Shown: one piece after another, positions 1 through 9,901 of the stretch
Layout of the letters: every line of letters begins with the position of its first letter
Position numbering within the stretch: the first letter of the stretch is position 1
Assembly (NCBI GenBank): GCA_023413895.1
Contig: JAEZOU010000003.1
Span: 62,001 to 126,000, forward strand
Origin: Bacteroidota bacterium
GTDB taxonomy: Bacteria; Bacteroidota; Bacteroidia; Bacteroidales; WCHB1-69
Length of the DNA: 64,000 nt
Direction: 5' to 3'
The notes under the pieces: generated by a model
Databases searched by the model: none
Told to the model about the DNA's origin: nothing
Seen by the model: only the letters and a program-made list of their open reading frames with translations
Made by a program: the position numbers and the translations under genes

Positions 1-995
1 ATCGTAGAGAGAAAGAAGACGAATATAGAAAAAGCCAACGTGATATAGAGCAACAGATTGCTGAACAACAACTACTAAAAAGAAAATCTGATATTGAAGA
101 AACCGCCCAAGAAATTGAAAAATTTCATACCATTCTACAAGAAAAATGTAAAGAACGAATTAACAGAACGATTGGCAAATCATACAATGCCGTAATAACA
201 CAATGTAACGTAGTAAATAAAGACACCTCTATCTCTTATCTAAACAAACTAAACAACTATCTTCAATTTCAAAAAAGCCTAATAGAGAATTACTTTGAAA
301 ATTCCAAAGTTGATAAAGTAATCAACAATAGAATCGAAATCGAACAAAATGGCGTGGGTATCTATAAAGATGTTGCCAAATCATACAAAAAACTATTCAA
401 AAAGATCAACCTTTCCCCAGTTTTTAGTAACCTACAAGGATATTATAATTACATAGAAATGCTTGATTCTCTCAATGTAATCCAACAACAATATTTACAA
501 GTGATTGAAAAAAGAAGATCTATTTCCGAATTAAATTACGCTATTCTAAATAATCAAGAAGCCTGCTGTAAGAAAATTAATAAAATATACAAAAGAGCAT
601 TCTCCTCTACCAATTTCACACCTCAATTTAAGACAGCTCAAGATGGAGAAAAAACATTAGAAGAGTTAGATGATTTCATTACAATTCAGAATTATGTAAT
701 TACTGCTCAACAATATAAACAAACTATTACAAAGAATGAAATAGAATTTAAAACAGCAACACGCAAATTTAGAAATATCAAATCTGCATATTTTAACATT
801 GCAAAGAGTTTCAATACAAATTACGATTTTACCCTTGTCAAAAATGCACAAGAATATAATCAACAATTGGAAGAGTTCATTCGCTATCAACAACAATTTA
901 TTTGGATTCTGAAAACACCTACGGTGAAAGAAATCAACAAAAAATTGCGCAATATTACAGATAAAAAGAGTATTACAAATATAATCGGATTATAA
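1..995 (+). CDS. Helical-repeat, coiled-coil protein of unknown function (5' end cut off)
   Basis: The reading frame is open from base 3 to a TAA at 993-995, so this is the C-terminal 330 residues of a longer protein; an internal GTG at 354 is not a convincing start. The first 45 residues are charged and Gln/Glu-rich, like a coiled coil. After that I see four tandem units of 67-68 residues. Each begins with a K-x-Y or K-S-A-Y motif, with the Tyr codons at 183, 384, 588 and 789, continues with hydrophobic positions and ends in a helix carrying a (Y/I)QxQ-like stretch. No signal peptide can be judged. The stop codon directly abuts the ATG of the next gene, so it is probably the upstream member of the same operon. 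I do not recognise the family. Confidence 0.8.
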   Translation, partial: RREKEDEYRKSQRDIEQQIAEQQLLKRKSDIEETAQEIEKFHTILQEKCKERINRTIGKSYNAVITQCNVVNKDTSISYLNKLNNYLQFQKSLIENYFENSKVDKVINNRIEIEQNGVGIYKDVAKSYKKLFKKINLSPVFSNLQGYYNYIEMLDSLNVIQQQYLQVIEKRRSISELNYAILNNQEACCKKINKIYKRAFSSTNFTPQFKTAQDGEKTLEELDDFITIQNYVITAQQYKQTITKNEIEFKTATRKFRNIKSAYFNIAKSFNTNYDFTLVKNAQEYNQQLEEFIRYQQQFIWILKTPTVKEINKKLRNITDKKSITNIIGL

Positions 996-1997
996 ATGTC
1001 AATTAAATTAGGAATCAACGGATTAGGAAGAATTGGAAAACTTGTTTTACGACTAACACTCGCTCAAAACAATATTGAAGTGGTACACATCAATGATATG
1101 ATGAATACCGAACTAATGGCACACCTTCTCAAATATGATAGTATTCATGGGAAACTGAACGCTTCGATAACATTTGATGACAATCATATCATCATTAATG
1201 GCAAACCAATTCGTGTGACTAATGCCGCACACCCCTCTGAAATTACATGGGAAGAAACTGGCACTGAAATTGTTCTTGATTCTAGTGGGCGTTTCAAAAC
1301 CTATTCAACTTTAGAAGGGCACCTTAATCACGGGGTAAAAAAAGTAGTACTTAGTTGCCCTCCAGATGACTATTCTATTGAGAGAGTTGTTGTTATGGGT
1401 GTAAATCAGAATACGATTCTACCTACAGATCGCATCATATCCAATGCGTCTTGCACTACTAATTGTGTTGCAATAATGTTAAAAGTTCTACTCAATGAAT
1501 TTGGAATCGAGAATGCTTTTATGAATACAATCCATCCAACAACCAACAATCAAAACCTACAAGATGGATACCACTCAGACTACCGCCGCGCACGTTCAGC
1601 AATTAACAATATCATTCCAACCACTTCGAGCGCCGTTCGCAGTGTACACCGAATTTTCCCTGAACTACAAGATAAATTTAATGGGTTTGCTACACGTATT
1701 CCTATATTAGATTGTTCATACGTAGAGGTGTGCGCAATGCTCCAAAAAGAGGTAACCCGCAACGAAATCATCTCCGCATTTAAAAAATATAGCTCAGATC
1801 CTCAAATGTGTAAATTCTTGGAATTTACACAAGATCCTATTGTAAGCAGCGACATCACCGACAACCCCCATTCCGCAATCTTTGACGCTCTTGCAACCCA
1901 AATTCTTGGCAACAGATTTATCCAAATTCTTGGTTGGTACGATAACGAATATGGATATTCATCCCGAACCATTGACCTTATTAATTACATTGCATAA
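996..1997 (+). CDS. GAPDH-family dehydrogenase, resembling erythrose-4-phosphate dehydrogenase
   Basis: NAD-dependent aldehyde dehydrogenase of the phosphorylating GAPDH family, 333 residues. The Rossmann motif GINGLGRIGK is at residues 7-16, the NAD-ribose Asp is in HIND, the nucleophile is Cys153 in SNASCTTNC, and the base is His180. The usual glycolytic motifs are altered. The segment after the catalytic His reads HPTTNNQ rather than HAYT, the phosphate-site TGAAKAV is replaced by SSAVRSV, and a YHSDYRRARSA stretch plus NPHSAIFD near the C-terminus are closer to E. coli Epd as I remember it. That would place it in pyridoxal-phosphate synthesis (erythrose-4-phosphate to 4-phosphoerythronate) rather than glycolysis. 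The family is certain; the substrate is inference. It starts immediately after the previous stop and lies 2 bp before the dikinase-like gene. Confidence 0.88.
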   Translation: MSIKLGINGLGRIGKLVLRLTLAQNNIEVVHINDMMNTELMAHLLKYDSIHGKLNASITFDDNHIIINGKPIRVTNAAHPSEITWEETGTEIVLDSSGRFKTYSTLEGHLNHGVKKVVLSCPPDDYSIERVVVMGVNQNTILPTDRIISNASCTTNCVAIMLKVLLNEFGIENAFMNTIHPTTNNQNLQDGYHSDYRRARSAINNIIPTTSSAVRSVHRIFPELQDKFNGFATRIPILDCSYVEVCAMLQKEVTRNEIISAFKKYSSDPQMCKFLEFTQDPIVSSDITDNPHSAIFDALATQILGNRFIQILGWYDNEYGYSSRTIDLINYIA

Positions 1998-1999
1998 TA

Positions 2000-4900
2000 A
2001 TGGAAGATAAAAATTTCTCAACTCAAAGCGACCATATCATCGAGTCCGATGCGCTAAAAGCCAACATCGAACAGATGAAAAATATCAAACCTATCATTCC
2101 TGAAGAACATCTTTGGCTAATCGCATTCTCCGAAAATCTATGGGGAATCCACAAAAAAACAGAGGAATTCTTTAAAGAATACAACCACCCCTACTCCAAT
2201 AGAAATATTATTGTTAACAATATCGTTGATATCACAAATTCCTACTTCAGAATTTATAAAGAGTTCTCTGATGAGGACCTAATTAAAACATTCAATATCC
2301 TTTTCGATATATTCGAAAAACTTCTACAAGAAAAACTAACTGATGAATTGGGTAAAAACCTAGTAACCAATTACCTAACGTTCTTGTTCAAAAACTATTC
2401 CCTGCTCCAAAATAAAAAGGAATTACTTATCAGAAGTATTGATATTCTGAGTCAAAATCTCGAACAAAATGAGTTCCGATATATCAGCAATATGGGGCAT
2501 TTCCGCAAAAACTTAGCTTGCGCAGTTTATAATCCGCTGGTTCAAAAAAAGATTATTGCTTTTATGCGCAACCTAAATGAGAAAAACTTGCATTTCTGGG
2601 ACGAAAGTACACGTATCAACGAATGGTATGACACACATAAAAGCAGATTTTCAACTGATTATTCACATGCCATTGATAAATTAGGACGAAAATTCTTTGA
2701 TTCCCAATATGAGCAACTCAAAAAGGCAGAAACCTGGGAAGATTTAGTTGCTATCACTTTTACATTTTCTGACATTATAAACGCTCTCAAAAAAGAGATT
2801 GAAACATTTAAAACAATTCCCGAACAATTCTGCTATCTCTTCTACCTTCTTCACCTAAAAGGAACTATATACCATCGTGATTATCTGATTATTGAACTAA
2901 ATAAAGTTATTAAACGATTTAGTACAGAATTAGATGAAGAGCAAGCCATACTTTCCATGGACGAACTATTTATCCATTTCAAGGATTTTAAAGAATCGCA
3001 CGTTAACCTCATCTTAGACTCTATCCTCTCTCTAGGAAAAGAGATTATTGCAACACATAATAAAAAATTAATCCATCACTTTGAAAATGAGGTTATTAAA
3101 TTTGGATTTGAATCTCCAGGAATTGCTTATTTGACCAACGATTGGGAACTAAAAGTAAATCCTGCACACATCAAAAATATTCGTGTATGGCTCGAACTTA
3201 TTGAATTCGACCCCGAAATGATGAACAAACTACTTTCGGCCTTAATTATCAACCTGAGAGTAGGCGGAATCTTTATTTTCGATACTGATTTCTTCCAAAA
3301 AGACGTTACAAGACTACTAAACTCCAAAGTATCACCTAAATACAAACAAATCAAGCAACTTTCTCGCATATTTCCTGTTTTCTTCAATGAAATTGGTGCA
3401 GAAGGTAAACTCCGAAATGTTTCCACCCAAATTGATGAATTAGCTCACCGTAATGATAAACTAATACATTTTCTCCGAAAACAGATTCATACAGAGGGAA
3501 ATAACTCCCATATCGATATTACTAAAGAGGTAATTTTATTCTGGAATGACCTTAAGAAATCCCGATTGGCCAAAATCGTTCCACCTAATGTTTACGAAGA
3601 GATCAACCCGCGTGGCGAGTGGACTGTAGGAGTGCATAAAGTGCTAAATCGCCTATATCGTGCTGGTAATTGCACACTTGAACAACTGCTTGAACTCCCT
3701 AAAGAAGAGGTGCAAAAGTTGTCTGAAACAATCGAACACGATTCTCAACTCGACGTCAGCCGCGTTTGCCTTATCATCGAACTTTATCAACTTCTCAAAG
3801 AGAAATATGTATTTGAAACAAAAGATATTAGTTCTATCATTAGAAGATATAATTTCTTTGATAATGAGGAGATTGTAAATTTCGAAAAATATCTCGAGGA
3901 AGCAAATTATATTGGCGCCCTAAAGCAGATTTATGGCTTCATGAAGAAACTCAACAATATTATTTTTGATGCTAAAGAAAGTCTCGGTTGGGAAAACATA
4001 TACTACAAACGCCATATCGCTTTCGGAATTCCATCAATGTATGGCAGATACCAAGAACCTAAATTCGATGCTCTCGGTCTTACATTCCGTCTCGAAACAA
4101 TGGCTTCTATTTTAATTAATAATATTATTAATCAGGTTAATACTGAATATTTTACACTAAATTCTCTCAATCATACTTTTGAAGTAATCCAACTACTTAG
4201 AGATGGACTCAGCTTGGACGGAATCTACGACCAAGGGTTTGAGTCTAATATAAAAATGCTACAATATAGCTTAACATCTAGAAGTTTTACAATCAAACAA
4301 TATATAAATATTTTCCAATTTATGGAAAATAGTATCAAGGAGATTACTCACAAATATTTTATCCGACCTTACGAACGCCTTCTACACACTATTATTCCAC
4401 TATACGCTACTGAAGAAGAACGCAACGATCCAAAACTTCTTAGCAAACTAATTGTACAAAAATCTGAAAATTTCTATCGCGAACTCATTTCATCAGCATT
4501 TATTGTGCAACCCATTGACAACTTTATCGGAACAATTCTGAATAACCTAAGAAAACAAATCAATAGCCTTTCTGACTCCGAAATTCAAAGTTTAATGTCG
4601 TACGATAGAAATTTGGTTTTCAGTCCTTTATATAAAGAAACCCCCACATTAGACAATCAAGTTTTCTTGGGTTCTAAAGCCTACTATCTAAAAAACTTAT
4701 ACCTAAATAAATTCCCCGTACCCCCTGGCTTTGTTATCACAACTGAGGTCTTCCGCCGAATGAATGCCATTCAAAAAATTCCATCACTTTCAGCAGAAAT
4801 TGATGCTATTATCAAGGAAAATATTACCGAATTAGAGAAAATTTCTGGATTAGAGTACGGAAATCCAGAAAAGCCGCTTCTTCTTAGCGTACGCTCTGGT

Positions 4901-6130
4901 GCCGCTATATCTATGCCTGGCGCTATGAATACATTCCTCAACGTCGGTATGAATGATGAAATTACCGAAAATCTTAGCAAACGCGATAACTTCGCTTGGA
5001 CATCATGGGACTGCTATCGTCGCTTACTGCAAACCTGGGGGATGTCTTTTGGCTTGGAAAGAAATGATTTCGACCAAATCATCTTAAATTACAAGAAAAA
5101 ATATAATGTAAATCAGAAGATCGAGTTCACTCCTGCAATGATGCGTGAAATCGCTTTTGCATACAAACAACTGCTCATTGATAACAATATTGAATTTGAA
5201 AGTGACCCATTCCTACAAATTCGACAAGCAATAATCGCTGTCTTTAACTCTTGGTTTACCGACCGCGCACAAGTCTATCGCGACCACATGCAAATCGCTA
5301 ACGAGTGGGGAACCGCTGTCATTGTGCAGAAAATGATCTTCGGAAATATACATCGCGAATCGGGATCTGGCGTCCTCTTTACCCACGATCCTCAAGAGAA
5401 AGAATCTCGCATCAGCCTTACCGGTGATTTCTCTTTCCTTAGTCAAGGTGAAGATATTGTGGCTGGACTTATCAATACCCTACCCATCAGCGAACACCAA
5501 CGAATCAAATACTACCACAAATCACCATTCTCGCTCGAAAGTGCTTATCCTAAAATCTATAATAAACTAAAGGAAATTGCTAAAGATATGATTGAAAAAC
5601 ATAGCTTTGGACACCAAGAGATTGAGTTTACTTTTGAAACAGATAAAGCTGAAGACCTATTCGTACTTCAAACCCGAAATATGACCTTTACCAAACAAGA
5701 AAATGTGGAAGTATTTGCTACTTCTGAAGACCAAATGGTGCGAGTAGGAAGCGGTATAGGAATTGGAAATAAAGTACTTAACGGAGTAATTGTTTTTGAC
5801 TTGCAAGACGTGGCAACAATGAAACGCCAAACTCCATTCAAAAATGCAGTTCTCGTTCGCCCCGATACAGTTCCCGACGACATCGAAATTATCTTCGAAT
5901 GCGAAGGACTACTTACTAGTCGCGGAGGTGCAACTTCTCACGCCGCTGTTACAGCCGCTACTCTCGGTAAAACTTGCGTCGTAAACTGCGTCGATATGAT
6001 TGTTTACGAAAAGAATAAAAAATGTATCATCAACGATGTGCAATTCAAACTTTTCGACGAAATTGCTATTGACGGAACCAATGGTATAATATATAAAGGT
6101 AATTATCCTATCAAATTTCAAGAAATCTAA
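2000..6130 (+). CDS. Large PPDK/PEP-synthase-like dikinase without a PEP barrel
   Basis: A 1376-residue protein. Residues 1 to about 870 form a largely helical region that I do not recognise. From about 880 there is a pyruvate-phosphate-dikinase-type ATP-grasp domain: GSKAYYLKNL and PVPPGFVITT, then SVRSGAAISMPGAMNT (Arg965) and SGSGVLFTHDP near residue 1121, ending in the ATP-site motif EIEFTF and LQTRNM. The swivelling phosphohistidine domain follows, with GGATSHAA and His1314. The chain ends 62 residues after that His, so the third domain of PPDK and PEP synthase (the PEP/pyruvate TIM barrel) is absent. The protein probably autophosphorylates on His1314 from ATP and passes phosphate to an acceptor handled by the N-terminal region or a partner. 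The acceptor is unknown. It is co-transcribed with the GAPDH homologue (2 bp gap) and an unknown protein. Confidence 0.85.
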   Translation: MEDKNFSTQSDHIIESDALKANIEQMKNIKPIIPEEHLWLIAFSENLWGIHKKTEEFFKEYNHPYSNRNIIVNNIVDITNSYFRIYKEFSDEDLIKTFNILFDIFEKLLQEKLTDELGKNLVTNYLTFLFKNYSLLQNKKELLIRSIDILSQNLEQNEFRYISNMGHFRKNLACAVYNPLVQKKIIAFMRNLNEKNLHFWDESTRINEWYDTHKSRFSTDYSHAIDKLGRKFFDSQYEQLKKAETWEDLVAITFTFSDIINALKKEIETFKTIPEQFCYLFYLLHLKGTIYHRDYLIIELNKVIKRFSTELDEEQAILSMDELFIHFKDFKESHVNLILDSILSLGKEIIATHNKKLIHHFENEVIKFGFESPGIAYLTNDWELKVNPAHIKNIRVWLELIEFDPEMMNKLLSALIINLRVGGIFIFDTDFFQKDVTRLLNSKVSPKYKQIKQLSRIFPVFFNEIGAEGKLRNVSTQIDELAHRNDKLIHFLRKQIHTEGNNSHIDITKEVILFWNDLKKSRLAKIVPPNVYEEINPRGEWTVGVHKVLNRLYRAGNCTLEQLLELPKEEVQKLSETIEHDSQLDVSRVCLIIELYQLLKEKYVFETKDISSIIRRYNFFDNEEIVNFEKYLEEANYIGALKQIYGFMKKLNNIIFDAKESLGWENIYYKRHIAFGIPSMYGRYQEPKFDALGLTFRLETMASILINNIINQVNTEYFTLNSLNHTFEVIQLLRDGLSLDGIYDQGFESNIKMLQYSLTSRSFTIKQYINIFQFMENSIKEITHKYFIRPYERLLHTIIPLYATEEERNDPKLLSKLIVQKSENFYRELISSAFIVQPIDNFIGTILNNLRKQINSLSDSEIQSLMSYDRNLVFSPLYKETPTLDNQVFLGSKAYYLKNLYLNKFPVPPGFVITTEVFRRMNAIQKIPSLSAEIDAIIKENITELEKISGLEYGNPEKPLLLSVRSGAAISMPGAMNTFLNVGMNDEITENLSKRDNFAWTSWDCYRRLLQTWGMSFGLERNDFDQIILNYKKKYNVNQKIEFTPAMMREIAFAYKQLLIDNNIEFESDPFLQIRQAIIAVFNSWFTDRAQVYRDHMQIANEWGTAVIVQKMIFGNIHRESGSGVLFTHDPQEKESRISLTGDFSFLSQGEDIVAGLINTLPISEHQRIKYYHKSPFSLESAYPKIYNKLKEIAKDMIEKHSFGHQEIEFTFETDKAEDLFVLQTRNMTFTKQENVEVFATSEDQMVRVGSGIGIGNKVLNGVIVFDLQDVATMKRQTPFKNAVLVRPDTVPDDIEIIFECEGLLTSRGGATSHAAVTAATLGKTCVVNCVDMIVYEKNKKCIINDVQFKLFDEIAIDGTNGIIYKGNYPIKFQEI

Positions 6131-6146
6131 CTTAATACACATTAAT

Positions 6147-6821
6147 ATGAATGATAAATTGTGCAAACTGCTTATCGATAAAGGTGAATTAAAACAAAAT
6201 ATCTTTGCCTCTACTTTAGACGCAATGCAAATGTTTAAAGATGCTGCTAAAGAATTTGACGACCACTTTAAAAATGAATATGCAGATGACCACGAAAAAA
6301 TTAACGTGCACTTTAATAATAAAAATCAATACCTCTTCCAAATGAGATTCGCTGGCGATGTTCTCATATTCCTAATGCATACTAATATCTTTGAATTCCC
6401 TCGCGACCACGAAGTGATGAGAACACCCTACATTCGCCAAGATAAAGAAAGGTCCTACTGTGGAATGATCTCTATCTTCAATTTCCTCTCTGATTCCTTA
6501 AAATACAACCGCATTAATGATATCGGTTATATGATTGGAAGAATTCTTATCAACAAAGATCAACATTACTTCGTTGAGGGAAAAAGAGAGCTCGCTCAAA
6601 TACTAAATAACTTCAGCGAGAACAAATTTTCTCCCGAAATTGCTAGGAAAGTTTTACACTCCGCAATCGAATATACGATAAATTTTGACCTTTTGCTTCC
6701 AAATTATGAACTCACAAAAGAGATTTCTGTCGATAATATCCTCCAAATTGAGGATCAAGGCATGACTATCAAAACTGCTAAACGTCTGGGTTTCAGGTTT
6801 GAACGAGACAAAAATCAATAA
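6147..6821 (+). CDS. Conserved hypothetical protein downstream of the dikinase-like gene
   Basis: A 224-residue soluble protein without signal peptide or membrane segment. It is rich in charged residues and aromatic positions (for example FAGDVLIFLMHTNIFEFPRD around residue 70, and RSYCGMISIFNFLSD). The C-terminal 30 residues (ISVDNILQIEDQGMTIKTAK) look like a separate small motif. I do not recognise a named family. It starts 16 bp after the dikinase-like gene with no promoter between, so a functional link with that protein is likely but unproven. It is the last gene before the tRNA promoter. Confidence 0.75.
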   Translation: MNDKLCKLLIDKGELKQNIFASTLDAMQMFKDAAKEFDDHFKNEYADDHEKINVHFNNKNQYLFQMRFAGDVLIFLMHTNIFEFPRDHEVMRTPYIRQDKERSYCGMISIFNFLSDSLKYNRINDIGYMIGRILINKDQHYFVEGKRELAQILNNFSENKFSPEIARKVLHSAIEYTINFDLLLPNYELTKEISVDNILQIEDQGMTIKTAKRLGFRFERDKNQ

Positions 6822-6867
6822 AAAAAATTTTTTTTCATTTTTTGGCTGCGCGTATTCTAAAAACTAT

Positions 6868-6875
6868 TACTTTTG
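6868..6875 (+). promoter_or_regulatory. Promoter -7 element of tRNA-Glu
   Basis: TACTTTTG matches the Bacteroidota -7 consensus TAnnTTTG and is followed by C. It ends 20 bp before the tRNA. A TTTGG at 6841-6845 could be the -33 element. Confidence 0.7.
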
Positions 6876-6895
6876 CACTCATCAAAAACGGAAAC

Positions 6896-6970
6896 GCCGC
6901 GTTCGTCTAGCTGGCCCAGGACGCAAGGTTTTCATCCTTGAAATCAGGGGTTCGAATCCCCTACGCGGTA
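6896..6970 (+). tRNA. tRNA-Glu (anticodon TTC)
   Basis: A 75-nt cloverleaf. The acceptor stem pairs 6896-6902 with 6963-6969, with a G-U pair at the top. The D-arm is followed by the anticodon stem CAAGG/CCTTG with loop TTTTCAT, giving anticodon TTC, and the T-arm is GGGG-TTCGAAT-CCCC. The discriminator is A at 6970. CCA is not encoded (CCC follows), so it must be added enzymatically. The body closely matches other bacterial tRNA-Glu sequences (TCGTCTAG start, GGCCCAGGAC D-arm). Confidence 0.96.
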
Positions 6971-6976
6971 CCCCTT

Positions 6977-7010
6977 AAGGCAAAACATTACGTTTTGCCT
7001 TTTTTGTTTT
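6977..7010 (+). terminator. Intrinsic terminator of tRNA-Glu
   Basis: A perfect 10-bp stem, AAGGCAAAAC (6977-6986) with GTTTTGCCTT (6992-7001), a 5-nt loop, then a T-rich tract to 7010. Confidence 0.9.
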
Positions 7011-7304
7011 TACCTATGCAGAAAATTTGAGTTTTACTCTCTGACTCCTCTACACGCAAAGACCACATACTTGCTACCAGATTGTCCTCTCAAATTTCAG
7101 ATATTTACCAAACATATACAACTATCGCATGATTCTATTCCACAAACCATATTTATTCTTTTATTCACATTCTAAAAACCTCAATTTATATCAGACACCA
7201 ACAACTTATTGCATCCCATCTTAAAACAAAAAATAGCACTTTCCGTCTAGTCTTTTATTCTATATTTTTACTAAAAACAAGCCTATTTGTATTATTTTTT
7301 TTCG
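7011..7304. other. Non-coding stretch between the tRNA terminator and the gyrA promoter
   Basis: About 290 bp of AT-rich sequence. I see no credible reading frame with coding character, no strong hairpin and no repeat matching elsewhere in the window. Confidence 0.6.
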
Positions 7305-7312
7305 TACTTTTG
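7305..7312 (+). promoter_or_regulatory. Promoter -7 element of gyrA
   Basis: TACTTTTG, matching TAnnTTTG, 67 bp before the gyrA ATG. A TTTG lies 15 bp upstream, closer than the usual spacing of about 20 bp, so the -33 element is uncertain. Confidence 0.65.
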
Positions 7313-7379
7313 TAAGATAATACAAAAAGTCTCAAGATATTAAAAATCAACAATATAACAATATAAAAAAGGAAAGAAA

Positions 7380-9881
7380 ATGACAGAAGGAGAAAAAATT
7401 GTTCGCGTGAACATAGAAGACCAGATGAAAACAGCATATATCGACTACTCTATGTCAGTAATCGTTTCTCGCGCCCTCCCCGATGCGAGAGATGGGCTAA
7501 AACCCGTACATAGAAGAATCTTATATGCTATGTGGGATACCGGAATCCTCTCCAACAAACCATACAAGAAATCTGCTAGTACCGTCGGTGAAGTATTAGG
7601 TAAATACCACCCACACGGTGATACTGCTGTTTATGATGCATTGGTTCGCTTGGCTCAAGATTGGACGCTCCGCTACCCATTCGTTGATGGTCAAGGAAAC
7701 TTTGGCTCCGTCGATGGTGATAGCCCTGCAGCAATGCGTTATACTGAAGCTCGTATGCGCAAAATCGCAGAAGAGATGCTCGTTGACATCGACAAAGATA
7801 CTGTGATGTTTGTCAACAACTTCGACGACTCACTCCAAGAACCATCAGTTCTTCCTTCCAAAATTCCAGCACTCCTCGTCAATGGCTCCTCTGGTATTGC
7901 TGTTGGTATGGCAACAAACATGGCTCCACACAACCTAACAGAGGTTTGTAACGGAGTATGCGCCTATATCGATAATCCTGATATCACAATTCCCGAACTT
8001 ATGGAGCATATACAAGCTCCAGACTTTCCAACGGGCTGTACCATATATGGTTATGAAGGCGTAAGAAATGCTTTCGAAACAGGTAGAGGTAGAGTTGTAA
8101 TGCGCGGAGATGCTATTATCAATGAAAATAATGGAAAAAATACTATCACTGTTGTATCTCTCCCCTACTTGGTAAACCCTTCTGAAATGATTAAAAGAAC
8201 CGTCGAACTGATTCGTGAAGACAAAATCGACGGAATCTCCAATATTGAGAATCTTTCAAGCAAGAAAAATGGAACTAAAATTGTATATGAACTAAAAAAA
8301 GATGCTGTTCCTAACGTAGTTCTCAACAAATTATACCAATACACAGCATTACAATCCTCTTTCAGCATTAACAACGTAGCTCTCGTTAACGGACGCCCTA
8401 TGTCGTTAAATTTGAAAGACTTAATTTCTGAATACGTAAAACATAGACATAACGTAATCATTCGTCGTACTGAATTTGAACTCAAAAAAGCGCAAAGTCG
8501 CGCTCATATCCTCGAAGGATTCTTAAAAGCACTTGACATTATCGACGAAATTATTCACCTTATCCGTGCGAGTGCAACTCCAGCAGATGCAATCACGGGA
8601 TTGATGGAAAAATGGGATTTCTCCGAAATTCAAGCCCGAGAAATCGTGGATATGAGATTGCGCCAATTAACAGCTCTCGAAAAGGATAAACTCCAAAATG
8701 AGTTTGATGAGTTGATGAAGAAAATCAAATATTACCAAGATGTTTTAGCAGATTACAACTTACAAATGAAAATTGTAAAAGATGAGATTATGGAAGTGCG
8801 CGAAAAATATGGTGATGAACGTCGCTCCCGTATAGAATTTTCTGCAACTGACTTCTGCATCGAAGACACAATCTCCGACGACGAAGTGGTAATTACCATC
8901 TCTCACCTTGGCTACATCAAACGTACTCCATTAACCGAATATAAAGTACAAAATCGTGGTGGAAAAGGATCTAAAGGATCTTCTTCTCGTGAAGAAGATT
9001 TCACAGAACACCTCTATACAGCAACCAATCATAACCACCTTCTCTTCTTCACAGAAAAAGGTAAGTGCTTCTGGCTTAGAGTATTTGAAATTCCAGAAGG
9101 AACCAAAACATCCAAAGGACGCGCTATTCAAAACCTTATCAATATTGAGCAAGACGATAAGATTAAAGCCGTTATCAATCTTAAAACATTATCTGACACA
9201 GACTATATAAACAACAATTATATCATTCTTTGTACCCAAAAAGGTATCATTAAGAAAACCTCTTTGGAAGCTTATTCACGCCCACGCCAAAATGGTATCA
9301 TAGCTATCAACATTCGCGAAAACGACCACCTACTAGAAGCTCACCTTACCAATGGCGAAAGCGAGATTATGATGGCTCTTAACTCAGGAAAAGCGGTACG
9401 CTTTAATGAAAATACGGTACGTCCAATGGGAAGAAATGCATCTGGAGTTCGCGGTATTACCTTGGCAGACGAAAACGACTTCGTTGTAGGTATGATTAGC
9501 ATCAACAACCTGAGAGATAATATTTTAGTTGTTTCTGAAAATGGATACGGAAAACGTTCATTACTAGAAGATTACAGAATTACAAATCGTGGTGGAAAAG
9601 GTATTAAAACTATCAGTATCAGTGAAAAAACAGGTGGTTTGATTGCACTTAAAAATGTTACCGACAATGATGACCTTATGATTATCAATCGCTCGGGAAT
9701 CGCAATTCGCCTACATGTTGACCAGTTACGCGTACTGAGCCGCGCAACACAAGGCGTTAAATTAATCAATTTAAAAGAGGGAGACATTATTGCAGCCGTT
9801 TCTCAAGTTCCACGTTCTGAAGATGAAATGGAAGGTGAAGAAGTTATAGAACAACCTTCTGAAAACATTACTAATGAATAA
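7380..9881 (+). CDS. gyrA: DNA gyrase subunit A
   Basis: The DNA-cleaving subunit of gyrase, 833 residues, near the usual length. The breakage-reunion domain carries the active-site Tyr121 in AAMRYTEAR, and the quinolone-resistance region [10 protein letters not shown] is at residues 77-86, with Thr82 at the position of E. coli Ser83 and Asp86 at that of Asp87. The C-terminal beta-pinwheel has a GyrA-box-like QNRGGKG near residue 521, which distinguishes GyrA from ParC, and related NRGGKGIK repeats further on. It ends in an acidic tail. The start at 7380 follows the purine-rich AAAAAGGAAAGAAA and agrees with the usual N-terminus. Two secreted TPR genes follow at 20 bp, probably in the same transcript. 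Confidence 0.98.
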   Translation: MTEGEKIVRVNIEDQMKTAYIDYSMSVIVSRALPDARDGLKPVHRRILYAMWDTGILSNKPYKKSASTVGEVLGKYHPHGDTAVYDALVRLAQDWTLRYPFVDGQGNFGSVDGDSPAAMRYTEARMRKIAEEMLVDIDKDTVMFVNNFDDSLQEPSVLPSKIPALLVNGSSGIAVGMATNMAPHNLTEVCNGVCAYIDNPDITIPELMEHIQAPDFPTGCTIYGYEGVRNAFETGRGRVVMRGDAIINENNGKNTITVVSLPYLVNPSEMIKRTVELIREDKIDGISNIENLSSKKNGTKIVYELKKDAVPNVVLNKLYQYTALQSSFSINNVALVNGRPMSLNLKDLISEYVKHRHNVIIRRTEFELKKAQSRAHILEGFLKALDIIDEIIHLIRASATPADAITGLMEKWDFSEIQAREIVDMRLRQLTALEKDKLQNEFDELMKKIKYYQDVLADYNLQMKIVKDEIMEVREKYGDERRSRIEFSATDFCIEDTISDDEVVITISHLGYIKRTPLTEYKVQNRGGKGSKGSSSREEDFTEHLYTATNHNHLLFFTEKGKCFWLRVFEIPEGTKTSKGRAIQNLINIEQDDKIKAVINLKTLSDTDYINNNYIILCTQKGIIKKTSLEAYSRPRQNGIIAINIRENDHLLEAHLTNGESEIMMALNSGKAVRFNENTVRPMGRNASGVRGITLADENDFVVGMISINNLRDNILVVSENGYGKRSLLEDYRITNRGGKGIKTISISEKTGGLIALKNVTDNDDLMIINRSGIAIRLHVDQLRVLSRATQGVKLINLKEGDIIAAVSQVPRSEDEMEGEEVIEQPSENITNE

Positions 9882-9901
9882 ATTTCTTAACATAAGAAAA
9901 T

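Noticed and set aside
3127..3426. Minus-strand open frame inside the dikinase-like gene.
   Set aside because: Antisense to a long intact gene, low-complexity composition, no start context.
7011..7304. Possible decayed gene between tRNA-Glu and gyrA.
   Set aside because: No frame shows recognisable protein sequence; it looks like ordinary AT-rich intergenic DNA.
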